Shown in pieces: positions 48,246-59,411 of a DNA stretch of 64,000 bases. The notes under the pieces are model-generated. The model was not told the DNA's origin. It searched no databases and saw only the letters and a list, made by a program, of their open reading frames with translations. The stretch is from Cohnella rhizosphaerae (GTDB lineage Bacteria > Bacillota > Bacilli > Paenibacillales > Paenibacillaceae), in contig NZ_JAPDIA010000009.1 in NCBI RefSeq assembly GCF_029525575.1, positions 682,001 to 746,000 of the forward strand, in the 5' to 3' direction. The position numbers and the translations under genes were made by a program. Numbering within the stretch: the first letter of the stretch is position 1; each line of letters starts with the position of its first letter.

Positions 48246-48647
48246 GCCAGCCAGCACCTCCTAAGCGCCGAATCATTGTTTTAATTGGTGTCGGTTAGCA
48301 CTGGTTCGCAAGCAGCAGGCGCAGCAAACGAAGACGCGATCCGGAGGGCAGCGGCGAAAGGCAAATTAGTCGGACGGTCAAGTTAGTCGGACGTCTTAGC
48401 GCCAACTGTGTCCGTTTGCGCGAGATTAGATCGTTAGTTTGTAAACGGGCGGTTCGTTTGGCGACTGTTGCGGATACTTGGAGCGATATCCGGACAATCG
48501 GAGGCCGCACGAATGACATCCTGGAGGGTCGCGTTCCTGTGAGCGCGAGCGGAAATAAAGAAAACATCGCCCGCGGCCTGCGCAGCCTTTATGCGCTAAT
48601 CGGCAGGGAAAATGGCGTTTTCGGCTTTTTCCAAACGAACGGATCGG

Positions 48648-48677
48648 TTGACAGCGGCAAGAGAATGAATCTATAAT
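48648..48677 (+). promoter_or_regulatory. Promoter of the dockerin-like protein gene
   Basis: A perfect -35 TTGACA (48648-48653) and a perfect -10 TATAAT (48672-48677) with an 18-bp spacer. Such a strong promoter implies control by repression. Confidence 0.85.
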
Positions 48678-48694
48678 CAAAATGTAAGTAAAAA

Positions 48695-48707
48695 TGTAAG
48701 ACTTACA
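48695..48707 (+). promoter_or_regulatory. Perfect 13-bp palindromic operator
   Basis: TGTAAGACTTACA is a perfect inverted repeat starting about 11 bp after the predicted transcription start. A half site TGTAAG lies 12 bp upstream (48683-48688). It is the best member of the three-site set tied to the LacI regulator at 46798. Confidence 0.65.
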
Positions 48708-48774
48708 GTAAATTAGAAGAATGACTTGCGTTGTTCGCTGCCCCACGCATCTGATTTCGTTTTCCGTTCCTAAC

Positions 48775-48788
48775 TGTAAGCGGATTCA
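48775..48788 (+). promoter_or_regulatory. cre site (CcpA) before the dockerin-like gene
   Basis: TGTAAGCGGATTCA is a perfect match to the cre core TGNAARCGNWWWCA. It lies about 90 bp after the predicted start point and 42 bp before the GTG, the same arrangement as at 46550-46567. Confidence 0.75.
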
Positions 48789-48829
48789 TGCTTTGCCCAG
48801 CCATGCAATCATACGAAGGAGGGGATTTT

Positions 48830-51800
48830 GTGCTGCGCAAATGGACGTCCGGCACGTTGGCAATCACAATCGCGGCCGTATTGGCATTACCGTCGGGGGC
48901 AGGGGACAATTCCCGTGCATCGGCGGCCGAGAAGTCTATTGTCTACGACATGCCGAACGCAAACTTTGAATCGCCGCTCGCGGGTACTTGGGACAGCGCC
49001 GGAGACACGGAGACGGAGCATTACCTCGCCATGGAGCCGGGCAGCGCCGTTTGGCAGGGCATCCCGGTGACGAACGACGGCAGGGGCCCTTCGGCCGGCG
49101 ATGTGGTCTACGGCGAGGTGGAGGCGACGGTAAGCGCCGATGCGGACGTCGACGCGAACGTCATGCTGCGGATCAACGACGGCGGACCGGCGCTGGCGGA
49201 GGTCAACGATCTCTCGGATGCAGCGAGAGGGGGAGACCGTCAAGCTGACGACAAAAACGATCCATGCCGAAGGCAAAATCGGTGCGGGCAAGCCGGTCGT
49301 CTACGTGGAGCTTCACAACGATACCAATGGCGAGATCGACGTCCATCGCGTCAAGCTGTGGGGCGTGAGGGGGAGACGGCACGCGGGTGGAATACCCGGT
49401 CGCCAACCCCGACTTCGCCGCGCCGCTCGGCAGCGCTTCGGACTGGTCGAGCGGCGGCGCCGTCACGCGCAAGTCGGCGCTGGTCATGCAGCCGGGCTCC
49501 GCGGTGTGGCGGAATCTCCCGGTCGGAAGCGGCGAACGCCAGCCGCATGCCGGCGACAAGCCGGCCGTCTCGCTCCGGCTGATGCTTCATCCGGACGCGA
49601 CGCGGACGTCCTCCGTAACCGCCAGAGTGAACGACGGCGCGAACACGCTGCTCGAGATCTCGGATCTGTCCGCCGTTAAGCGCGGCGCCTGGCGCACCGT
49701 CAGCGACGAATCGGGACCGCCCGTTCCGGATGGCGCGGCCCAGCTCTGGCTGGAGCTGCACAACGACAATACGGCGCCCATCCGCGTGACGGACGTCCAG
49801 GTGACGGCCATGCGGGATGACCGCAGCTACGACCTGGACGGCAGCGGCAGCGTGGACGCGGCGGATCTCGCCTTCCTGCAGGCGACAATCAAACGGGGCA
49901 CGCTGGTCGCCGAGCTGGACTACGACAAGGACGGCCAACTGACGGGCAAGGACGCCTCCTTTTTCCGGAAATTCGCGTTGAGGGATTCTGCCGAAGTGTA
50001 TGCCAACTTCGATCATTTCCGGTTCATGAACGAGAAAATCGAGATCGACGGCATTCCGATGTTCATCTCCCATCTGTACGCGGAGCCCGTCGACCGGAGC
50101 GATCTCGGCCAAGGCTACAAGTGGGTCGGCGATCCGCAGGAGGGGGGTGGCGGCGCTCGACGACGTCGCCCGCGCCGTCCTCGTCTATGTCGAGCATTAC
50201 AGGACGTACGGCGACGCGTACAGCTACGACATGATCAAGCGCGGCCTGTCGTTCGCCATGTGGATGCAGTCGCCGGAGGGCGACTTCGACAACTTCGTCG
50301 CCGAGGATGCCCAAGGGAAGCTGTATAAAAAAGGACAGCCACTCCTCGTTCACCGGCTTCGGCTTCTGGGCGGTCCGCGCCTACGAGGCGATGGCGGCGG
50401 CGCTGCCCGCGCTCGAGGCCAAGGACGCGGCATTCGCCGCGAAGGTGCGGACGCGGGCGGCGCTCTGTCTCGAGCGCGTCCGGCAACTGGTAATGCCGCT
50501 TTACGGCACGTACGACAACGTTGACGGCAAAAAAGCGCCCGCATGGCTGCTGCAGCGCGACAACTGGCTTAGCTCGGCCGCGATCTCGGCGCTGGCGCAG
50601 CATCAGGGGGCGCTGCCTGCCGGGACGCAGAAAAACACCTCGCTTGCGCTCGTCCGGATGCTCGGCGAAGGTCTGGCGATGTCGCAGGAAGGCGACTTCA
50701 ATACGTATCCGCTCTCCGCGTTCCTGCACAGCGACGGCACCTGGTATGAATGGGGCAGCACCCAGATAAAGGCGATGGCGATCGCCGGGCAGCTGAGCGG
50801 GAGAAGCGATTGGATCCAGGCGGCCGAGCAGGCGGCGGACAGCTTCCTGAGCGACCTGCTGATCTCGGGCAGGGCTTATCGGCGGTCGCCGAACAAGGCG
50901 GCTTATCCGCAGATTAATTACGGCACGGCGAGCTACGTTGAAAATCTGCTGGCGCTGTACCGGGTGACCGGCAAAACGAAGTACGCCGAGATGGCCGGCA
51001 TCGCGGCGGCCTGGTGGACCGGCGATACGCGCGACGGCGTCGCCATGTTCGACCAGACGACCGGCGCGGCGTTCGACGGCGTCACGGACAGCGGCGTGAA
51101 TACGAACAGCGGCGCCGAGTCGGTCGACGAAGCGCTGCGGGCGATTCTTCGAATCAAGCGGGAGCCGGCCGCCGCGCGCTTGATGACGGCAACGAAGGCA
51201 GAGAGCCGCGGCGTTCAGACATTGGAGGCGGAGCAGCTCTATCGGCAAGGCGCCGGAGACGACGAAGAGATTCCCGTGGCGGATGCCGGTTTGAACGATC
51301 CGGCGCGGGCGCTCCGCAAGCAAAGCAACGCACCGAGCACCGACGAAGCTGCCGTCTATGCGGATGCGACATCGCTAGATGCCGAAGCGGAAATATACCC
51401 CGGCTGGTTCGGCAAGCGGGCGATCTTCGTGGAGGCGACGGGGCACGACAACGTGCGGATCTACGGCGACGGCTACTTGTATCGCGATGTGCCTGTCGGC
51501 GGCGCGGACGGGCTTCGGCCAGGCGACTCCGTCAAACTGGACTTTGCGGCGATGCTGCAGTTCGATACCGACCTTGCGGCGGAGGTGCTGGCGGTCGACG
51601 CGCAAGGCCAAACGACGCTGCTCGCCGACGATAGCGCGATGACGTACGCCAGCCGCACTTGGTACTCCGGACAGTCGACGGTCAAGACGACGCCAAAAGC
51701 GCAAATACCGGAAGGGACGGCCAAGCTGCGCATCCGATTCTCCAATGCGTCGACGAATCCGCTGCCGCACGAAGGCTACGCGACGGTCACGCTGGCCAAG

Positions 51801-52547
51801 CTCTACAGGATGAGCGTGCCGGAGATCCGGTACGGCAGCCCGTCGCTGTCGCAGGGCAGCTACGTGCGGATGACGGCAGACGCGAGCCGTAGCTTCGCCG
51901 TCGAAGTGCCGGGAGCGGGCGAATACGACGTTTACGCGAGCGTCATTCAGCGCGTGCCGGGTCAGGCCGCGACGCTGTCGGCTTCCCTGAACGGGGCTGC
52001 GCCGATGAAAACGACGCTGGCCGGGACGGACGGGCGAATCGCCATTGTCCGGCTCGGGTCCGTCAATCTGGCAAAGGGAGCAGGTACGCTCGTTCTGAAA
52101 AGCGTCGGCGCCGAAGCGGAACTGGATGCCGTGTATTTGTATCCCGTCGAAACCTCTGTCACGTACCGCGCCCTGGACGGGAGCCTGCGCACGATTGTCC
52201 GGGACAGCCGCAGCCGCAGCCTGACCGCCGGTACGCCGGCGGCGGTCGCCGCACGCGACCGCGTCGTTATCTCGTCGGTCGAGGCCGAAGGCGCGGGCCG
52301 GATCGTTCGGGTGGAGGGAACGGTCAAGACGGCCGGCGGCAAGGCGGCGAGCAAAGCTGACGTTCGCGTCGCGATCGGCGGCATCGCGCAAGAAGAGCGT
52401 GTTCGAACGGATGCGAACGGCCGGTTCAAGGCGGTGCTCCATCTGACGAAGGGCTGGCAGGGAGGCTTATACCGAGTGGAGGCATCCACTGCGACGGGAT
52501 CGGGCACCGAACGGATCGCGCTGGCGGGCGACAAGAAGAAGGGATGA
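48830..52547 (+). CDS. Secreted multidomain enzyme with dockerin-like segment
   Basis: Secreted protein of 1237 residues once repaired. The GTG at 48830 follows AAGGAGGGG, and the signal peptide ends near ASAAE. Two ~135-residue beta-sandwich modules come first (each with PGSAVWQ/RxxPV), then a dockerin-like pair of EF-hand loops (DLDGSGSVDAADLAF and DYDKDGQLTGKDASF, about residues 335-385). A helical toroid related to the 44583-46535 protein follows, then a beta-sandwich, a CBM6/35-like module and an Ig-like end. Frame breaks at G5 49229-49233, G5 49369-49373, G6 50142-50147 and A6 50327-50332. The substrate is unknown. It is regulated by a strong promoter with palindromic operator and cre. 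Confidence 0.7.
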
Positions 52548-52553
52548 GGAAAG

Positions 52554-55258
52554 ATGGCAAGCGATGCGGGAACGGCGGACGCCCTGCGCTCGCAAGAAGA
52601 GGGGGGGACCGGTACCGATGGCTGTCTTCGGTCGTGACTCGGGAGCCGCGGACGAGACGGCTCCGGAAGCTGCCTTTGAGCTGCTGCTGAGCGGTACCGA
52701 CTGGCGGCTGACGGGATGGTACCCGAACCAATGGCAGCCCCGGCTGTCGATGGAGCTCGGCGTGTCTATCCTGCCGGCCGTGGCGGAGCTGCCGGCTTCG
52801 GTGCCGGGCGCCGTGCAGACGGATCTGCTCGCGGCAGGACGGATGGCTGATCCGTTCGTCGGTCTGGACAGTCTGCACGGCGAATGGGTGACGCAGCGGG
52901 AGTGGATTTATTCGAAGACAGTGCATATTCCGCACGGCTGGGCGCGGGATCGCTGCGAGCTGGCGTTCGAGGGGCTGGACTATGCGGGCAGCGTGTTCTG
53001 GAACGGACGCAAGGCTGCAGACTTCGAGGGGACGTTCCTGCCGGTCGTCGTCGACGTGACGGGCAGCCTGGCGCCCGGCGGCGCGAACCTGCTGCAGGTG
53101 ATGCTCCGGCAGCCGCCGGAGCTGGACGGCCAGGTCGGCTACTCGTCGCGGATCCGCCGCCTGAAGGCGCGCTTCGGCTACGGATGGGACTGGATCCCGC
53201 GGATGGTCGCGGTCGGCATCTGGCGGGACGTCCGGCTTCGCACTTACGAAGGCGTGGCCGTCCGGGATTTCTATCCGGAGGCCGCGCCTGCTGAAGCGCC
53301 CGGGCAAGGCACGGTGAACTTTCGCACGGAGGTCGAGGTCATGCGACCCGGCGAATACGATTGCCTGTACGCGCTTGAAGATGCGGAGGGCCGCACGATC
53401 TGGCAGACGCGCCGGCGGGAGCCGCTGCGGGCCGGCCCCGCGCAGCTCGCGCTTGCGGCCGAGGTAGCCGGCATCGACCTGTGGTGGCCTGCCGGCATGG
53501 GGGCGCAGCCGCGCTACCGGGCCCGCCTCGAGCTGCGCGACGGCGAAGGCCGCGTCCTCGCCGCGGCAGCCAGGACGATCGGCTTCCGCCGCATCGAGTG
53601 GCGCGCCAATCCGGGATCGCCGGCCGACGCGCTGCCGTATACGGCCGTCGTCAACGGCTTGCCCGTCTTTCTACGCGGCGTGAACTGGGTGCCCGTATCC
53701 CCTTATTACGGGGCGGTGACGGAGGCGGACTACCGGGCACGGCTCGACCCGCTCGCGGAGATGAACGTCAACGTGCTGCGCGTCTGGGGCGGGGGCATCA
53801 TCGAGACGCCCGCATTTTACGATTATTGCGATCGCCGGGGCCTGCTCGTCTGGCAGGAGCTGCTCCAGTCGTCCAGCGCGCTCGACAACTGCCCGCCGGA
53901 CGATCCGCAGCTGCTTGAGAGGCTGGCGGCCGTCACGACGGCCGCCGTGCGCGAGAAGCGGGCGCATCCGAGCCTGCTGCTCTGGTGCGGGGGGCAACGA
54001 ATTGATGTGGGAAGGCTTCCGCCCGGTCGACGAGCGTCACGCGAACATCGCCATGCTGGCCGGACTGGTCCGCGAGCTCGATCCGGGCCGGCGTTTCCTG
54101 CCGGCCAGCGCGTCGGGGCCGGCGTTCTGCGCGGATGCGAGGGATTTCGGACGCGGTCTCCATCATGACGTGCACGGCCCGTGGCTTTATGCCGGGAGTC
54201 CCGGCCACTACGCCTTCTTCAACGGAGACGATGCGCTCTTCCGCTCGGAGACCGGCACGCCGGGCGCTTCCCGCCCGGGTCTGCTTCGCGCGCTGCGCGG
54301 CAGGTGCGACGCGTGGCCGCCGACCGCGGACAATCCGTACTGGACGCATCGCGGCAGCTGGTGGGTGCCGTGGGAAGCGGTCGGCGAGTCGTTCGGGCCG
54401 TGGCGCCGCGACGAGGACGAACTGGAGCAATTCGCGCGCTGCAGCCGATTTTTGCAGAAGGAGTCGCTTCGTTATTCGGCCGAAGCGACGCGCAGGCGCG
54501 CGCCGCAAGCATCTGGATTTCTCGTGTGGATGGGCAACGAGCCGTTCCCGAATAACGCGAACACGTCGGTTCTGGAGTACGACGGCATGCCCAAGCCCGC
54601 TTATTACGCCTTGAAAAAAGCGTTTGCACCGCTCCACGTGTCGGCCCGGTACGACCGGACGGACTATCGGACCGGCGACGCCTTCCGCGCGGAGATCCAT
54701 CTTCACGCCGAGTATGCCGAAGCTTTGCATCCGGCAGCCGGTGCCGTCGTCCGCGCGGCTGCCTTCGATCTCGGCGGCGCGCTGCTGGCGGAGCGGGAGT
54801 TTGCCGCTTTTCCGCTGCCGTCCGGGTCGGCGCCGCTCGGCGCGGTCGCGTTTGCCGTGCCCGAGCTGGCGGAGCCGGTCTTCCTGCTGCGCCTCGAAGC
54901 CGCGGCGCTGGACGGCCGGACGCTCGCGGAGACGACCTACTTGTACACGGCGACGAATGGCAGCCGCGCTTGGGAGCCGCTTCGGTCGCTCCCCGAGGCG
55001 GGAGCCGTGACGATCCGGCCCGCCTCCAGGAGCGACCGCGAAGTTTTGGTATCCAACCAATCAAGCGTCGCGGCGGTCGAGCTGTGGATGGAGGCGGAGG
55101 ACGAAGCCGGACGCCCGGTTCGCTTCGCGGACAACGGACTGACGCTGCTGCCCGGGGAATGCCGGACGGTCGGCTGGTCCGGCCGGAGCGGCAGGCTGTC
55201 TTCGCTTCGCGCGGAGGGGTTCAACGCACGAGCCGAATACCTCGGGGACCATGCATAA
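52554..55258 (+). CDS. GH2 beta-mannosidase
   Basis: Cytoplasmic exo-beta-mannosidase of about 900 residues that removes mannose from manno-oligosaccharides. The N terminus (SGTDWRLTGWYPNQWQPRLS, VPGAVQTDLLAAG) is typical. The acid/base Glu is in WCGGNELMWE (~residue 480) and the nucleophile Glu in RSETGTPG (~564). The frame breaks at G6 53989-53994, right at the acid/base motif, and at G7 52601-52607 if translation starts at ATG 52554; starting at ATG 52618 would avoid the second break and lose ~21 unconserved residues. It follows the dockerin-like gene by 6 bp, so the two probably share a transcript. Confidence 0.88.
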
Positions 55259-55300
55259 AAACAAAGCCGCACGACGGCAAAGGAAGCGAGAGGGGAAACC

Positions 55301-57539
55301 ATGTTGAACGACATTCAAACGGTCCGTCAGGACTACGAACTGGCAAGCGGCGGGCAGACGAAGCTGATTTGGCAATACGATGAGGCGGTCGGCGGTTACG
55401 GTTACACGCTGGCATCGCAGGAGGGCGAACAGGCCAGGGCGATGACGCCGGCGCTGCAGCCGCTCGTGCGGGGCGCGCGGTTTAATCTGTTCCCGGCGCG
55501 AATCGAGCGGCGTTCGCCGAACGCGCTGGCGTTCGAAGGCGCCGTATTCGAAGGCGGACGCCTGCTGTACGAGTGGACCGGCACGGCCGAAGCCGATCCG
55601 GCGACCGGCTGGGTGCGGATCGAGATCGCGCTGCAAGGCGAAGGGAAGGTGGCGATCGGCAGCGGGCCGCTCGAGCCGGAGATCGCCGTCAACCTGGGTG
55701 AATTGCCGCCATACGAGCGCGGCGACCACGTTTGGTTCAAGACGAACATCGACAATCCGACCAAGTGGAACGACGAAGCGAGAGGCAACGATTTTCCGGC
55801 TTGCTATTATTACGATTCGTACAAAAAAATTCGGCGTCATGCTGTTTTTCGATATGTCCGCCATGGGGTGGATGGCGGAATCGGGCATCGAGCGCTTCCT
55901 CCATTACCGGTGCGGCTTGCGCAGAACCTACGGCTACGGACCGGGCGAGCTGGCGGTCGGGCTGATCGGAGACCGCGCGTTCTCGGCCGACATCCCGGTG
56001 GCGGGCACGCGCTTCTCCTACGGCATCCGCTGCTTCTCGCTGGACGCGCCTCCGACCGAGCAGAGCGCCGTAGTCGATCTGGTGGAAGCCTGCCTCCATT
56101 TCGTCCCGAAGGCGACGGCTTCGCCCCCCAACCGCGCGAGCTGGCGCGAGTTCGGCTTGAAGTGCGCCGCGGACCTGCTGGATACGAACGCTTGCTGGAG
56201 CAACGACGGCAACTGCGACATGCTGATTCCTTACGTCAACGGCGTGTCGCCGGCGTGGGAGGAGTCGTTCAAGGCGAAGGGGCTGACGATCGACTTCCGC
56301 AACCAGCCCGGACTCGACGCGGCGCTGATGATGATCCATCCGCTCACGGAGCTCGCGGAAGCGGCCCCCGCGTCCGAATACACGCTGCTGCGGGATAAGG
56401 TCTGGCAATATATCAACCACGCGGGAGGCGAGTTTCTCGGCGAACAGCCGCGGATCTGGGGGACCTGGCAGTACGTTTACCTGCTGCACGAATGGTGGCG
56501 TGCCGCCTGGTTCAGAGAAGACGAGGCAGCTTGCGCGCGCATCGAGGAAGCCGTGAACCGGATCGTCATTCCGCTTGCCCGGAAGACGGGCTATCTGTTT
56601 CCGCTGTCGTTCCGCGCGCCCGAGCTTCGCAAGCACGGCAACGGCGACAACTATCCGGTGGCCGGCGCCTACGCTTACTTTATGCTGCTGCTGTACAAGG
56701 CAAGGAAAGACGCGGAATATCTGGCGGAAGCCGAGCGCTCGCTCCAGGTGCTGCTGCAGCTGCCGGTGAACAGCCTGCACCAGGAGTCGTTCCTGCTGTC
56801 GATGGCCGTGCAGGCGGCGGACGGATTGGAGAGAGAGACCGGGGACCCTTCCTACGGGGAGGCCTACCGCTATCTGCTCGCGCAAAACCTCCGCATGATG
56901 TATTGGTACGACGATCCTTCTTTTGCCGATTACCGGATTTGGGGCATGTTCCAGGCATGCACGCCGATGCTGTATCCCGCGTTTTTCGAAAATATCGAAT
57001 GTTCGGCCCGGATTGCCTCCACGCTGAAGGACAGAGACGCATCGCCCGGGTTGCTGCTGGCGTTTAACCAGGCGAGGACCAACAATTACTATTGCTTCCC
57101 GCGCTGCCTGCCCGACAAATTCCGGCTGTCGGAGCTCGAATATATTCCGCTGGAAAATCTGGGGACGCTCGAGGACGACAAGACCGGTTATGCGGGCCAG
57201 GAAATCTATGGCGCGGGGCAGACCTTCCGGGCGGCGATGCTGTGGGACCAATGGCTGTCCTGCAGCGAGCCGGACATCTACGTCATGAACCTGGACGGCT
57301 ACGAGCTGACGCGCCGTTCCGACGTTCGCGAAGCGCGGACCTTCCTGGTCGTCAACCTTGGTGAAGCGGAAAAGAGCTGCGCGCTGGAGACGGGATCGCC
57401 TTCCGCCAACGTCGTCGTCGAAGCGCTGCGAGGAGCGTCCGCCGCGGCGGAGCGCGTCGTGCCTGACGCTGCAGGCCGGGTTGCCGTGCGGCTCGCGCCA
57501 AGCGAGCGGGTAACGGTCCGGGTGAAGGTGGTCGGGTGA
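55301..57539 (+). CDS. Cytoplasmic helical-toroid protein of unknown function
   Basis: I do not recognise the family. The 745-residue chain, without a signal peptide, has a beta-rich first half (IAVNLGELPPYERGDHVWFK), then aromatic helical repeats of six-hairpin glycosidases (IWGTWQYVYLLHEWWRAAWF, HGNGDNYPVAGAYAYFMLLL) and a small C-terminal beta domain. One frame break at A7 55823-55829; six A residues give YKKFGVMLFFDMS. The ATG at 55301 has GAGAGGGG upstream. It lies 42 bp after the beta-mannosidase and has no terminator between, so it probably acts on the same imported oligosaccharide. Confidence 0.6.
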
Positions 57540-57655
57540 CAGTCGCGCGACAGTCGCGCGAAGACAGGCACCTGATTCAATGGGACGGATGACTCGGCAC
57601 GGCGAACTGTTCTATACTGTAGGAACTTAAGCCGTAGACGGGAAGGAGCAGCGCC

Positions 57656-59411
57656 ATGAGCCGTGCCGTTGGTTCGAGCCTCTGGCGCGCGATCCGTCTG
57701 GACACGCTGCGGGGCCGGCTTAGCATTCTGCTGATCGTCGTGACCATTACGCCGATCGTGCTGATCGGATTCACCTCTTATTACTGGATGTACAAAGGCC
57801 AGAGCGAGAAAATCGTCGCGAACTATCAGTCCATGGTCGACGGACAGCGGGCCGCCATCGAGAAGGCCGCCGCCACGCTGGGCAGCGTATCGCAGCTGCT
57901 CGTCGTGGACGGCGGCCTTGGCGACGATATTATCGCCTATCTGACGGCAGCGGACCCGGTGGAGAAGACGGAGCTGTTCCGCGGCATCGACAAGTCGCTC
58001 ATCAATATCGCTTACTCGAATCTGATCGTGAACGGATTGTTCTTTTTCATGCCGGATTATCCGTCCGCCTACCAGTTCGAATCCGCGCCGATCAAGCCCG
58101 ACCTGCCCGACACGGTGCTGCGGCCGCGACCGGAGGACGTGCTGTACCGGGCGAACCAGCTGATGTTTCTCGGACCGCATCCGTCGGCGCTGGCGGGGCA
58201 CGACGAGCCCGTCCTCTCCTTGACGAGGCTCGTCGAATACGGCGCCGGCCGTTCCTATTACATGTATCTGGAGGCCGAATTCGGCGAGCTGCTGCGGCCG
58301 TCGGGAACGGAGGCGAAGGGCGCCCCGCTTAACGTGCTGACGCAAGCCGACGGCACCGTGATGTACAGTGACTTGCCGGAGGGGGGCCGAGGTCGGACAG
58401 CGTCTGGATCCGCAAAGCGAAGGCTTGAACGCGTACAAGCGTTTCGAGTCGGCCGGCGGCGGAGGCTGGAGGCTGTATTCGCTCGTTGGGCTCGACGACT
58501 TCCGCCGGGAGCTGCGCCAGTGGCAGCGCCAATTTTTGCTCGTAGCCGCCTTGTCCATTCTGGTGACCATTTTGGCCGCTTCTTATATATGGCGCATGGT
58601 GTATCATCCGATTCAGCGCATGAACCGCGCGATCAGGCGCTTCAGTCACGATCCGTCGGCAAAAACCGCGATCGCAACGAAGCTGCAGGAGTTCGATATG
58701 CTGTTCGCGAGCTTCCAGTCGATGCGGGAGCGGATCATCGATCTGATCTCGGAGGTCGAGCGCAAGGAGAAGCGCAGGAGCGAGCTCGAAGTCGAGAAGC
58801 TGATGAGCCAGATCAATCCGCATTTTCTGCACAACTCGCTCAATACGATCCAATGGCTTGCCAAGGCGAACGGCCAGGACGAGATTTACAATCTCGTCAA
58901 GGTGTTCACGCGCGTGCTGCATTATAACCTGGGCAAGGGCAGCATGGTCGTGACGGTCCGCGACGAGATCGTCGCCCTCCGCGATTATATCGAGCTGCAG
59001 AACGTCCGGTACGATCACCGGTTCAACGTTTCGATCGATTGCGATCCCCGGTTGGGCGAGACGCCGATCCCGCGGTTCGTGCTCCAGCCGCTCGTCGAGA
59101 ATTCGCTGTACCACGGGCTGCTGAGCGAGCAGGGCGACATCCGCGTGACGATCAGGGAGGAAGGCGGCGAACGCCTGGCCATTGCCGTCGCCGACGACGG
59201 CAAAGGCATGACCGAGGCGCGGATGAACGAGCTGCTCGAGGGCGGCGGACGCGGACAGGGTCTTGGCATCGGTCTTCAATACGTCAAAAAAATGCTGGAC
59301 GTGCACTACGGCGGCGCGGCGCGGCTCGAGATCGACAGCGAGCCGGACAAAGGCACGCGCATTCGAATCCTGGTGCCGATCCGGCCGGAAGGAGGCGTCC
59401 TCGATGATTAA
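57656..59411 (+). CDS. YesM-type sensor histidine kinase, module D
   Basis: Membrane sensor kinase, 584 residues once repaired. The first helix is LSILLIVVTITPIVLIGFTS, then an extracellular sensor, a second helix (FLLVAALSILVTILAASYIW), HAMP, SQINPHFLHNSLNTIQWL with the acceptor His, and VADDGKGMT in the ATPase domain. One frame break at G6 58381-58386 (DLPEGAEVGQRL restored). A -10 TATACT (57613-57618) precedes it. The last 8 bp overlap the regulator gene. Confidence 0.9.

Noticed and set aside
48416..48676. Small plus-strand open frame of 86 codons before the dockerin-like gene
   Set aside because: No ribosome site, no recognisable protein features, and it runs into the strong -35/-10 promoter at 48648-48677.
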